A DNA stretch of 36,151 nucleotides from Acetatifactor sp. (GTDB lineage: Bacteria; Bacillota; Clostridia; Lachnospirales; Lachnospiraceae): assembly GCA_022511465.1 (NCBI GenBank), contig JAFLRM010000035.1:1-36151 (forward strand). The letters run 5' to 3'. Numbering within the stretch: the stretch's first letter is position 1; every line of letters begins with the position of its first letter. The position numbers and the translations under genes are program-made. Below, piece by piece: positions 16,622-23,630 of the stretch. Under the pieces are notes generated by a model that worked only from the letters and a program-made list of their open reading frames with translations, searched no databases and was not told the origin of the DNA.

Positions 16622-18667
16622 TTACATCATCCACTCCGGCGCAAGCATCCATTCTGGCGCCAGATAATACCACAGATCTGTGCCCATAAAGTGCTCCTTG
16701 TCTATCTGGTAATACTCCAGTCGATAGTCCGAGTCTCCTCTCACTCCTATCAAAACGCCTCCCTGGGCTATCTGAAGACAGATTTCCCGCCCATCAAAAG
16801 CGGTGAGTCCTTCCAGGGAATCCGCCCTGTCCCAGTTTTCTGCCAAAAGTTCTAAAACGCTATTTCTCTCTTCAACAGTCATTTTTGACTGTTCCATCAT
16901 ATCATATGGTGAGTAGGGATGCGCATACTCTGCAAACAGCTCAAGAAATTCTTCTTTAGAGATCTGTTCCGTCACATTGACATATTCCCCGGTTTTCCTG
17001 TCCACCATAATGGGGATCATGGTTCCCAAAGTCCTCTCCCCAACCGTCAGATGAACCACATTGCTGACAATCCGGTCGTTCCAGAACACGGGATCCTCAT
17101 ATATACTGAAATACCCGCTGGCAAAGGTATTTTGGACCGCTTCCAGCATATCAAATTCCCTGGTCCAGATGCGGCTGTTTATAAGCTGCTCCTCCCAGGT
17201 GTTATGGCTGGTGTAACAACTTCCGGAATAATAAGTCAGGATAGTCCTCTCGCTCAGCGAAACACCTCTTTCACTGCCGCTCCCTATAGTTCCACCTGCC
17301 GATTCCTGGAAACGGGGAGGTCGGGAAAAGTAGCTCCTGATTCCCAGATGTCCATAATTTGGGGCAGTTCCTATCTGCTCGCCATCATGAATATTATCAT
17401 GCCTGTATGATCGTACAATATAAAAATATCCTGTATAGGCATTCTCCTTTGGTTCCTCGTATTCAAAGAGAAGTGTTGCTGTATACCAGGGGGAGCGCCC
17501 TATAAAATACTCCAATCGCAAAAGTCCTTCTTTTTCAAAAGAAATATCCACCAGAGTCAGCGCATCATCTTGGTACTCCACACTATCAGAGAGCGGTATC
17601 CGCTGATAGTCCTGCTCTCCATCTGATAAAAAGAGCCAGAACTGTGCCGCATAATACCAGGACATGTGTTCATAGGGGCTAAAACCTACATAACGCTGCT
17701 CCTCCGGATAATCCTCCGGGTAAAGCGCCACCACATAATCCATCATTCCGTCGTGGTTCAGGTCACAAGCCGCGTAATCCACCCAGTCGTCCATAAAGCA
17801 GTACCCCTTCGGCAACAACTTCTCCACCTGCGCAGCCTTGGACTCGTCCATATTCAACTGCATGGCAATACGCTCCGGCTGTAGCTGCAAAAAAGCCGCA
17901 ATGCAAAATATCTTGTCTGCTGTCACATCCGTAAGAGTTCCTTCCTGTCTGTCAACAGCATAAAGAATCCCTTCCCTGTACCAATACTCCTGCTCTTCCT
18001 CTTTCAGCTGCCGATCAAAATTCTCCTGCCAGTCCACGTCCCGCTGCAGTTTTCTTTCTTCCCAGTCGTCATAGTAATCTTCTCCGTACATATAATCCAG
18101 CCTGGAATACCGCAGGGCATCCTCACAGACCGCATAAGCCGGAATATCTTCCTCAAGAGTCTTTCCTTCCGTCTGACAGGTAAAATACAAACTGCCATCA
18201 TCCAAAAAAGATAGTTGATATCTCTGAAAGTCCTTTCTTTCATCGTTATTTTGATAGACTCCCATAAGCAAATCTACCTGAAAGACGCCCTGCTCGTCAT
18301 ATTCCGCCTGCAGCCAGCCCTCCAAGGACTCCGAAAAGACATAATCAGCCCCCACTATTTCCCGATAAAAAGCACAATCCTGCTCCCTTGCCCAATTTTC
18401 CGCAAGCTCCACGTCAAGTATATCGATATATTCCTCATAGAGTTCCTTTTCTATAAGCAGTAAATCGTCTGTCTCTGTTTCTGTGCCTTGGATTTCCACA
18501 TCCGTCTCCGCCTGTCGATTTTCAGAAAGGGAATCCTGTTCCGAGATCAATCGCTCATCCATTTCACACGCGGTAAGGCCCACGCAGACAGACAGCCCTA
18601 CACAGATAATGGCTGCGCGACTATACAAACCGGATAAAATTCGTTTAGTTATGTCAAACAAAAACAT
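16622..18667 (-). CDS. Large lipoprotein of unknown function
   Basis: 681 residues. A charged N-terminus and hydrophobic stretch (SRAAIICVGLSVCVGLTAC) end in a lipobox with Cys34, so it should be anchored outside the cell membrane. The mature part is acidic and rich in Glu, Asp, Tyr and Trp (YEEYIDILDVELAEN, YGEDYYDDWEERKLQRDVDW), with no membrane segment. DLNHDGMMDYVVALYPEDY resembles a calcium-binding DxNxDG loop of FG-GAP/EF-hand-like lipoproteins. No family is recognised. Start choice is uncertain: ATG 18667 has GGAGG 9 bases upstream, ATG 18673 has it 3 bases upstream, and both lie in a long hairpin. It has its own terminator. Confidence 0.8.
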   Translation of the reverse strand: MFLFDITKRILSGLYSRAAIICVGLSVCVGLTACEMDERLISEQDSLSENRQAETDVEIQGTETETDDLLLIEKELYEEYIDILDVELAENWAREQDCAFYREIVGADYVFSESLEGWLQAEYDEQGVFQVDLLMGVYQNNDERKDFQRYQLSFLDDGSLYFTCQTEGKTLEEDIPAYAVCEDALRYSRLDYMYGEDYYDDWEERKLQRDVDWQENFDRQLKEEEQEYWYREGILYAVDRQEGTLTDVTADKIFCIAAFLQLQPERIAMQLNMDESKAAQVEKLLPKGYCFMDDWVDYAACDLNHDGMMDYVVALYPEDYPEEQRYVGFSPYEHMSWYYAAQFWLFLSDGEQDYQRIPLSDSVEYQDDALTLVDISFEKEGLLRLEYFIGRSPWYTATLLFEYEEPKENAYTGYFYIVRSYRHDNIHDGEQIGTAPNYGHLGIRSYFSRPPRFQESAGGTIGSGSERGVSLSERTILTYYSGSCYTSHNTWEEQLINSRIWTREFDMLEAVQNTFASGYFSIYEDPVFWNDRIVSNVVHLTVGERTLGTMIPIMVDRKTGEYVNVTEQISKEEFLELFAEYAHPYSPYDMMEQSKMTVEERNSVLELLAENWDRADSLEGLTAFDGREICLQIAQGGVLIGVRGDSDYRLEYYQIDKEHFMGTDLWYYLAPEWMLAPEWMM

Positions 18668-18718
18668 GCCCATGTACCTCCGACAGATTTTTCTGTCGGA
18701 AATGGTAACATGGACATG
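18665..18718. repeat. Long imperfect hairpin covering the lipoprotein start and ribosome site
   Basis: The left arm 18665-18687 pairs with 18692-18718 around a TTTT loop. The inner nine pairs (18679-18687 with 18692-18700) are perfect; further out there is one mismatch, one extra base and a 3-base bulge. In the minus-strand RNA the GGAGG ribosome site and both candidate ATGs lie in the descending arm. The hairpin may control translation; it could also be a remnant inverted repeat. Confidence 0.7.
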
Positions 18719-18760
18719 CATCATTTTTACATCATGGTATGGGATAATAACATTTTATCA

Positions 18761-18789
18761 TTGACAGACTTCATGCTATTGCGTATACT
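18761..18789 (+). promoter_or_regulatory. Sigma-A promoter of the proposed antisense RNA
   Basis: Perfect TTGACA (18761-18766), a 17-base spacer and TATACT (18784-18789). No open frame with a ribosome site follows; instead a terminator is reached about 110 bases on, which points to a small RNA. Confidence 0.85.
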
Positions 18790-18795
18790 ACTAAT

Positions 18796-18908
18796 AAGAG
18801 CACCAGATTCGGTTTAAACCGATGTGGCTGCCCGTCAATTTAAAAGTTAGCTACGTTTCCGTAGCCGCCCATTCCGCTTGCCAGAGCTGGATGGGCGTTT
18901 TACTTTTC
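18796..18908 (+). ncRNA. Candidate antisense RNA (antitoxin of a type I system)
   Basis: A transcript of about 110 bases is expected between the promoter at 18761-18789 and the terminator at 18866-18908. It contains a palindrome TCGGTTTAAACCGA (18809-18822), a stem GCTACG/CGTAGC (18850-18865) and the terminator stem. It overlaps, in antisense, the last 62 bases of the small membrane-protein gene on the minus strand (18847-19056) and that gene's own 3' hairpin. This is the layout of TxpA/RatA and BsrG/SR4 type I systems. The assignment is inference; I do not recognise a named RNA family. Confidence 0.6.
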
Positions 18909-19056
18909 GGCTCTGACAGGTTGCTATGTAGCTTTTCAGTACCAGACGAAGGAGTCTGTCTGTTAGGTCTACTACCGCAACCGACCAGAGCAGATTTTTT
19001 TCTAACAATGCACACAAGATCAGTGCAATGATCGTTAAAAACAAATCTCTCTCCAT
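18847..19056 (-). CDS. Candidate type I toxin, small hydrophobic/basic protein
   Basis: 69 residues. MERDLFLTIIALILCALL gives one short N-terminal hydrophobic segment, an amphipathic middle (VVDLTDRLLRLVLKSYIA) follows, and the tail is strongly basic (SRKVKRPSSSGKRNGRLRKR). The ATG at 19056 has a very strong site, AAAGGAGGG, 6 bases upstream, the best support that it is real. The stop codon directly follows a hairpin (GCTACG/CGTAGC) and T-rich bases. Size and charge pattern resemble small membrane toxins of Firmicutes type I systems; the tail is longer than in most, and I cannot match a named family. An extended -10 promoter lies about 150 bases upstream, giving a long leader. Confidence 0.6.
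   Translation of the reverse strand: MERDLFLTIIALILCALLEKNLLWSVAVVDLTDRLLRLVLKSYIATCQSRKVKRPSSSGKRNGRLRKRS
18866..18908 (+). terminator. Rho-independent terminator of the antisense RNA
   Basis: CGCCCAT-T-CC (18866-18875) pairs with GGATGGGCG (18889-18897) with one bulged base, followed by TTTTACTTTTC. A smaller stem CCAG/CTGG lies in the loop region. Confidence 0.8.
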
Positions 19057-19211
19057 AAGCAGCCCTCCTTTCCCCGATCCATACAACCGAATCGGTTTTC
19101 GATTCCGTGGAACATGCTAAAATAGAATCAGCATTGGAATCTATTGGAAATTTGAGCGACCACATCCATTGTCACCTTACTGCGCTTTAACGCAATATAT
19201 CTGATGCTCCC

Positions 19212-19233
19212 ATTATAACAGGTCTTGCGACCT
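19212..19233 (-). promoter_or_regulatory. Extended -10 promoter with inverted repeat, upstream of the candidate toxin
   Basis: On the minus strand TGT-TATAAT (19212-19220) is a consensus extended -10, and no good -35 exists at 16-18 bases. Just upstream of the -10, AGGTC-N4-GACCT (19220-19233) is an inverted repeat that could be a repressor site. Transcription would start near 19205. The leader of about 150 bases includes a hairpin GAATCG/CGATTC (19089-19105) and a 13-codon frame starting with ATGGATGTG. Confidence 0.5.
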
Positions 19234-19481
19234 AAACTTATTATAAAGTGCTATTTAGATTTTGTAGATAATTTTTTTATTATATAAATAAACAAAATAA
19301 CGATAATTACATCTTTACTCTTTTATTCTATCAAAACCGGATTCTCATCTACCACCCACGGCAATCCATATACAATGTCATTCTGTTTGTACTTATTGTG
19401 CAAAGATATCTCAACAAACAGAATTTACACATCTTCAATTAAAATAAAACCTTCCTCTTTATTCTCCCTAAGAAATGCAAA
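19234..19481. other. AT-rich gap without a recognised gene
   Basis: About 250 bases, clearly more AT-rich than the surroundings, with stretches such as ATTTTTTTATTATATAAATAA. I see no open frame with a ribosome site, no clear terminator and no repeat of note. It separates the candidate toxin locus from the AT-rich orphan gene. Confidence 0.6.
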
Positions 19482-20060
19482 TCAAGTATTTAGTTCAATC
19501 AATAATGTTTCTATATCCGCGCTAATACTTTTTTCATTTTGCATATCTTTTGTATCTAATAATATTTTTTCCGGCTCATAATAATGATATGGAAATTCCT
19601 CTACATGATATGGCCCTTCGTCATCACTTAATGAGTTATAATTTTCTCTTATGCTACATAATTTTTGCAACAAATTGTTAGATTGATCTTTGATATTTAT
19701 AAACTCAATATAACTATCCATAACATAATGTGCTCTTTTTTCCTTGCACAAATGTAAAGCTTCTATACCAAATTCTTTTAGCAAATCAGCATATTTATCA
19801 TCTTTAAAAGTTAACGCTAACAATCTTTGATTTAATATTGCGAGACATGTTGATATTTGTACTGTGCCATTCCATGCAGGCAATATATACCCTTCACGCC
19901 TATAATTAATTATTTCTCCATGAAGAAGATATGCCTCATAAATATTTATTTCATTTTCCTTTAACATTTTTGATAAGTGAACTGATAATCTTATGGCTTT
20001 AATTACTGGATTATCAGTATTTCTTACATCTTGTAAAATCTGGTCAATGTCTTTTTTCAT
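19482..20060 (-). CDS. AT-rich orphan protein, function unknown
   Basis: 192 residues, soluble, no signal peptide or membrane segment. The N-terminal two thirds look helical (IDQILQDVRNTDNPVIKAIR, LSVHLSKMLKENEINIYEAY, LLKEFGIEALHLCKEKRAHY), possibly a helical-repeat fold. The C-terminal third is acidic and Tyr-rich (DDEGPYHVEEFPYHYYEPEK). I do not recognise a family; small acidic helical proteins of this kind include immunity and antitoxin-like proteins, but nothing here proves it. Codon use is strongly AT-biased against neighbours, which suggests horizontal origin. The start at 20060 (MKKDID) has GGGAG 8 bases upstream; ATG 20066 is less well spaced. Confidence 0.75.
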   Translation of the reverse strand: MKKDIDQILQDVRNTDNPVIKAIRLSVHLSKMLKENEINIYEAYLLHGEIINYRREGYILPAWNGTVQISTCLAILNQRLLALTFKDDKYADLLKEFGIEALHLCKEKRAHYVMDSYIEFINIKDQSNNLLQKLCSIRENYNSLSDDEGPYHVEEFPYHYYEPEKILLDTKDMQNEKSISADIETLLIELNT

Positions 20061-20181
20061 TACCATTTCTCCCAGTTCTATTTACCGTATTCTTTAAGAG
20101 AAAATCTGCAATTCCGTTCTGAGCCAGCGGCACCTGTCCCCTCTGGCGCACTGATTTGTTTTATAATAACCATCTTATAAA

Positions 20182-20529
20182 TTATGTATCTGCCCCGAAG
20201 TCCAGTTCCTCCTGCCGAGCCTCCTCCTCGATCAGTCCAATCCCTGCAAATACCGCCCAAATATAAGGTGCACCATACATATTCAATGTCTTGGGCCCTA
20301 CGATCCTGCGCGGCGGATCCTCCCCCAGCTGATCCTTCACAAGCTTCTCATAGGCTTTGTCAAAAGTGCTCTTTGTGATCGAACGCTCTCTTCTGTCTGT
20401 AAAAAGCTCTCCGCCCTTCACATAATAGGTAAAAGGCAGACCTTTTTTTGTCACAAAACGCTTCCCCTGATGCGCTTCTATCGTTCCCCATACATCCCCG
20501 TCCACAATGACAGATGTATTTATTCTCAT
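20182..20529 (-). CDS. Small hypothetical protein
   Basis: 115 residues from ATG 20529 (MRINTSVIVDGDVWG); a longer form from ATG 20562 is possible, and neither start has an ideally spaced ribosome site (GGAAAGGAA is about 13 bases before 20529). The protein opens with beta-strand-like VDGDVWGTIEAHQGKRFVTK and KGLPFTYYVKGGELFTDRR, has a basic helix (ERSITKSTFDKAYEKLVKDQ), and ends with GPKTLNMYGAPYIWAVFAGI and an acidic tail. It reads like a compact conserved protein, possibly nucleic-acid binding, but no family name can be given. TATAAT at 20582-20587 (minus) may be its -10. Confidence 0.65.
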   Translation of the reverse strand: MRINTSVIVDGDVWGTIEAHQGKRFVTKKGLPFTYYVKGGELFTDRRERSITKSTFDKAYEKLVKDQLGEDPPRRIVGPKTLNMYGAPYIWAVFAGIGLIEEEARQEELDFGADT

Positions 20530-20658
20530 AATGTAGTAGCAGTTCCTTTCCGTTTCATTCATTATTCATTTTATAACCCTTATTATACCGCTTCCTTCCA
20601 AAAAAAGCTACCGCCAATACTGTTAAAACGTAAATAGCCAACATACCTTGTGAGTATC

Positions 20659-21600
20659 TTACAAGTAACGCATTCCATACACTGTCACAGACATACCAAA
20701 AGAATCTGTCTCCACCGTTAAAACCGTTGGAAATCGACGTATTTCGACATCAAAGAACAAAAATTCCGGTGCTCCGCTCTGAAATTCAAACAAATGCCCC
20801 TCTACATACAGCGCCACTTTCTTGAGATTGCTGTAGGCGGTCACCTGATAAAGCCCGTTTTCCTGCCGGATCAGACTGTCCTGACTCAGGTAAACAAAAG
20901 GATCATCGCTCCAGAGCGCCCGATAAAAGTAGTACCGGTCTGTGGGTTTACCGCGTTCATTTAGCAAGTCCCCCCACCTTGCAATAGAATTTGGCTCCAG
21001 AACAATGCTGTTCTCGGAACCCATCCATAATAGTGCCAGACCACGCCGGCAGCACAGCTCATAGAAACCTTGCTCCAAGCCACCCTTTCTAAGGCAGATC
21101 GCGTTGGCTCCCAGTTCCTGCAGTTTCTCTATATCTTGCAAAACGCGGGCCTCCCTCGGCACTCCGGCCTCTACCTTTTGAGGAAGTTCATACTCCACCG
21201 CTTTCAGCACAAAGGGCCTTCCGTTCAAGGACCAGCCCTTCCCCAGAACTCGCTTCAAAGTACACAGAGGAAAAATGCAGCGCAGCCTGTCACAGATTGA
21301 CCACTGACCTTCCCACTGCCGCAATAGGAAAACCTCTATCCGGTACAGATAGGGATCCTCCACGCTGTTCCAGAGATGGGGATGCAGAAGTAATCCTTTG
21401 GCCGGTTCCTCCGAGTCCATTGGATAGAAGAATTGCAGCACACAGCTTCCCTCTCTGTCATAGAGATACACATCCGCATAATACCCTGTGCGCTTCTCCT
21501 GTCCTTCCGTGTAGAAAGAGAATTCCAGCATAGCCTTGCCGTTTTCCAGCTTTGCAAAAATATCCACACCGCGGCCGGGAGCTTTCTTGTCAAATTTCAT
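20659..21600 (-). CDS. GH2-like protein lacking a recognisable catalytic region
   Basis: 313 residues, no signal peptide. An N-terminal immunoglobulin-like part leads to HPHLWNSVEDPYLYRIEVFL, the GH2 sandwich-domain signature (usual form 'LWSPEDPNLYTL'). It is followed by WSLNGRPFVLKAVEYELP (usual 'FLNGKPVKLRGVNRHE') and a barrel-like start LQDIEKLQELGANAICLRKG with FYELCCRRGLALLWMG. The barrel is then cut short: after about 40 residues it passes to a C-terminal beta domain (YSNLKKVALYVEGHLFEF), and no NE acid/base or nucleophile Glu segment is seen. Glycan binding rather than hydrolysis is inferred. The start at 21600 has GAGAGGAAA about 9 bases upstream. It is divergent from the MBL gene. 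Confidence 0.7.
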   Translation of the reverse strand: MKFDKKAPGRGVDIFAKLENGKAMLEFSFYTEGQEKRTGYYADVYLYDREGSCVLQFFYPMDSEEPAKGLLLHPHLWNSVEDPYLYRIEVFLLRQWEGQWSICDRLRCIFPLCTLKRVLGKGWSLNGRPFVLKAVEYELPQKVEAGVPREARVLQDIEKLQELGANAICLRKGGLEQGFYELCCRRGLALLWMGSENSIVLEPNSIARWGDLLNERGKPTDRYYFYRALWSDDPFVYLSQDSLIRQENGLYQVTAYSNLKKVALYVEGHLFEFQSGAPEFLFFDVEIRRFPTVLTVETDSFGMSVTVYGMRYL

Positions 21601-21734
21601 ATTATCACGTTTCCTCTCATTCTGCTGTCCCGTGGCCCCGGTACTTTGATATACTTGTATTAAAAACCAAAAGGGCACACCTTATTTTATTCTGCGCAAA
21701 CCACAGAAAGGTTATACCCGTGCAGGGGAATTTG

Positions 21735-21743
21735 TGTTATGAT
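21735..21743 (+). promoter_or_regulatory. Extended -10 element before the MBL-fold gene
   Basis: TGT-TATGAT lies about 35 bases before the ATG; no convincing -35 hexamer is found 16-18 bases upstream. Supported only by the -10 and its position. Confidence 0.4.
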
Positions 21744-21775
21744 CAATATAAAAAGAAGAGATATGGAGACGTAGG

Positions 21776-22468
21776 ATGAAAATTACTTACATTTTCCACA
21801 GTTGTTTTCTGGTGGAAACAGCACAATGCTACTATTTATTTGATTATTATATGAAGGATCTGCCAAAGCTGGACAGGGAGAAACCGATCCTCGTCTTCGC
21901 CAGCCACACCCATCCCGACCACTACAACCCTGCCATCTTTGAGAAGTTGGAAAAAATGGGGATGAAGCATGTGGCGGGTGTCCTGGCCAAGGACATTTCC
22001 AAAAAGAAATATCCCGTAGGTGTGGAAACTGTCACTGTCACTTTCCATCAGAAGTATGATCTTCCCTATAACACACAGTTAGAAACCCTCCAGTCCACCG
22101 ATCAGGGTGTGGCCTTTCTCATCACATGCCCTGAGGGCACTATTTACCATGCAGGCGACTTAAACGATTGGAACTGGGCAGAAGAGTCCGAACAGTACAA
22201 CCGCCAGATGACCGGCAACTACCGCCACGAGATCAATCTACTCGCACAGACCACCATAGATGTTGCCTTCCATCCCTTGGATCCCAGGCAGGAGGGCGAC
22301 TACGCCAAGGGCCTCCTCTACTTCCTAAAGAAAGTAAACGTAAAAAAGGTCTTCCCCATGCACTACTGGGGAAAACCCGAGATCATTGGGCAGTTTATAA
22401 AGGAACATTCGGAGTACAGAGATATTATCCTTCCTACGGAAGACTACCTCCCCAGGGAATCATCCTGA
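21776..22468 (+). CDS. MBL-fold metallohydrolase
   Basis: 230 residues, cytosolic. The metallo-beta-lactamase signature SHTHPDHYN (HxHxDH) is near residue 43, with further metal ligands in YHAGDLNDWNW and FPMHYWGKPE. The short first strand (ITYIFHSCFLVET) and overall size fit the stand-alone PF13483-like/UPF0173-like group, whose substrates are mostly unknown; a phosphoester or lactone hydrolase is possible. The start has GGAG 7 bases upstream. It is one of only two protein genes on the plus strand, and its last 25 bases overlap the 3' end of the convergent gamma carbonic anhydrase gene, so each can make antisense RNA over the other's end. Confidence 0.92.
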   Translation: MKITYIFHSCFLVETAQCYYLFDYYMKDLPKLDREKPILVFASHTHPDHYNPAIFEKLEKMGMKHVAGVLAKDISKKKYPVGVETVTVTFHQKYDLPYNTQLETLQSTDQGVAFLITCPEGTIYHAGDLNDWNWAEESEQYNRQMTGNYRHEINLLAQTTIDVAFHPLDPRQEGDYAKGLLYFLKKVNVKKVFPMHYWGKPEIIGQFIKEHSEYRDIILPTEDYLPRESS

Positions 22469-22950
22469 GATGTCTTTGGAAGATTCCTTGCAGCCTCCTC
22501 CACATAGAGCGCTGCATTCCGCAGATTCTTTGCTATCTCCTCCTCTGAGACTGTGCGCATCACCCGTGCCGGACTGCCCAGCACCAGCGAATTATCTGGC
22601 ACCACCGTATGCTCCGTCACCAGCGCGCCTGCGCCCACGATACAATTCTTTCCGATCACACAACCGTTCAATAAGATCGCGCCCATTCCCACCAGCGTGT
22701 TATCTCCCACCGTACAGCCGTGCACGATCGCAGAGTGTCCCACAGTCACATTCTCGCCAATCTTCACCGGATAACCCTCTGCAGTATGCACTACACAGTT
22801 ATCTTGAATGTTGGTATTTCGTCCAATTGAGATGAACCCGCTATCTCCCCTGACCGTAGTATGATACCAGATCCCGACATTCTCCTTCAATGTCACATCA
22901 CCCAAAACCACCGCTCCCGGTGCAATAAATACAGACTCTGTTACCTTCAT
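22444..22950 (-). CDS. Gamma carbonic anhydrase family protein
   Basis: 168 residues forming a left-handed beta-helix of hexapeptide repeats (VVLGDVTLKENVGIWYHTTV, IGENVTVGHSAIVHGC). The zinc-site histidines typical of the YrdA/Cam group are in DNCVVHTAEG and VGHSAIVHGC, and the C-terminal helix (EEEIAKNLRNAALYVEEA) is usual. Members bind zinc or iron and may hydrate CO2 or act as acyltransferase-like proteins; activity here is not certain. Its ribosome site AAGGAG overlaps the TAA of the upstream RelE-type toxin gene, so it is probably transcribed with the toxin-antitoxin pair. It overlaps the MBL gene convergently by 25 bases. Confidence 0.93.
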   Translation of the reverse strand: MKVTESVFIAPGAVVLGDVTLKENVGIWYHTTVRGDSGFISIGRNTNIQDNCVVHTAEGYPVKIGENVTVGHSAIVHGCTVGDNTLVGMGAILLNGCVIGKNCIVGAGALVTEHTVVPDNSLVLGSPARVMRTVSEEEIAKNLRNAALYVEEAARNLPKTSQDDSLGR

Positions 22951-22958
22951 AACACTCC

Positions 22959-23330
22959 TTAATTAAATGATCGATCATCATCTATTTTATTCCAGTATTC
23001 TTCTCCTTCCTCTGATACGCTGCTAATTCCAAATAGTATCTGAAGAAAATCCTGTTTTTCATTTAGTATACGGATGACTCTTACTGTATCACCTTCTATA
23101 CGGTAAAAAATATAATTCGGCCTCACAACCAAGTAACGATAATCTGTGGGGTTATTAATCAAATCCTCTAAGCTTGGACCTTCATCCGGAAAAATTTCCA
23201 AATATCTGGCAGCTGAAGTAATTTCTTTGACACCAATCTTAGCTTTATCTCCTCCAAACTGCCTTGTAACATAGTTTTTTATTCCCTGCAAATCTTCCAG
23301 CGCTTTGGGTGTGTATATCAGTTTTGGCAT
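22959..23330 (-). CDS. RelE/ParE-superfamily toxin
   Basis: 123 residues. LIYTPKALEDLQGIKNYVTR at the N-terminus, YRYLVVRPNYIFYRIEGDTV in the centre and VRVIRILNEKQDFLQIL near the end are the standard RelE/ParE strands and helices. An acidic tail of about 18 residues is longer than usual. Such proteins cut mRNA at the ribosome (RelE) or poison gyrase (ParE); the sequence does not tell which. It begins 4 bases after the antitoxin stop codon, so the two are translated together. The codon use is more AT-rich than the flanking genes. Confidence 0.92.
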   Translation of the reverse strand: MPKLIYTPKALEDLQGIKNYVTRQFGGDKAKIGVKEITSAARYLEIFPDEGPSLEDLINNPTDYRYLVVRPNYIFYRIEGDTVRVIRILNEKQDFLQILFGISSVSEEGEEYWNKIDDDRSFN

Positions 23331-23334
23331 ATTA

Positions 23335-23580
23335 TTACAACCCCATAGCAGCCTCTACTTCATCTGCTGTTATCCAGCCATTCTTTCTTGCGGACTGCTC
23401 CCCTTCTTGCAGTTTTGCCAAAAGCCTGATAGATGCCTTTAACCTATCCAATTCATCAATATCTACAATAGCATATGCGCCTTTTCCATTTCGAGTTAAA
23501 TATACTGGTTGATTATTCCCTACCTCTTTTAATACTTCTGTATAATTTCTTAAATCTGATATTGGTTTAATATTTGGCAT
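23335..23580 (-). CDS. Phd/YefM-family antitoxin
   Basis: 81 residues. The N-terminal DNA-binding part shows IKPISDLRNYTEVLKEV and QPVYLTRNGKGAYAIVDIDE, the classic Phd/YefM pattern; the C-terminal helix (RLLAKLQEGEQSARKNGWIT) would wrap the toxin. It should neutralise the toxin at 22959-23330 and repress their promoter. The start at 23580 (MPNIKP) has AGGAG 9 bases upstream; two more in-frame ATGs just upstream fall too close to it. Three TGTAAATT repeats upstream are candidate operators. Confidence 0.93.
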   Translation of the reverse strand: MPNIKPISDLRNYTEVLKEVGNNQPVYLTRNGKGAYAIVDIDELDRLKASIRLLAKLQEGEQSARKNGWITADEVEAAMGL

Positions 23581-23601
23581 ATTCATCATCTCCTCACTTC
23601 T

Positions 23602-23630
23602 ATTATATGTAATTTACAAATAGATATCAA
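23602..23630 (-). promoter_or_regulatory. Sigma-A promoter of the toxin-antitoxin operon
   Basis: On the minus strand TTGATA (23625-23630), a 17-base spacer and a perfect TATAAT (23602-23607), giving a leader of about 15 bases before the antitoxin ATG. Confidence 0.88.

Noticed and set aside
16597..16855. Plus-strand frame at the end of the lipoprotein gene
   Set aside because: Overlaps the terminator and the antisense of the lipoprotein C-terminus; no start signals.
18665..18718. MITE or insertion-sequence end
   Set aside because: Only one copy was found, with no target duplication or transposase; a leader hairpin explains it better.
18796..18908. Riboswitch or cis leader reading of the plus-strand transcript
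   Set aside because: No gene follows on the plus strand; the terminator ends it and the next 2.8 kb has only minus-strand genes.
18851..19165. 104-residue minus-strand frame overlapping the candidate toxin
   Set aside because: No hydrophobic segment or family pattern, and its ribosome site fits the short ATGGATGTG frame rather than this start; the 69-residue frame has a far better site.
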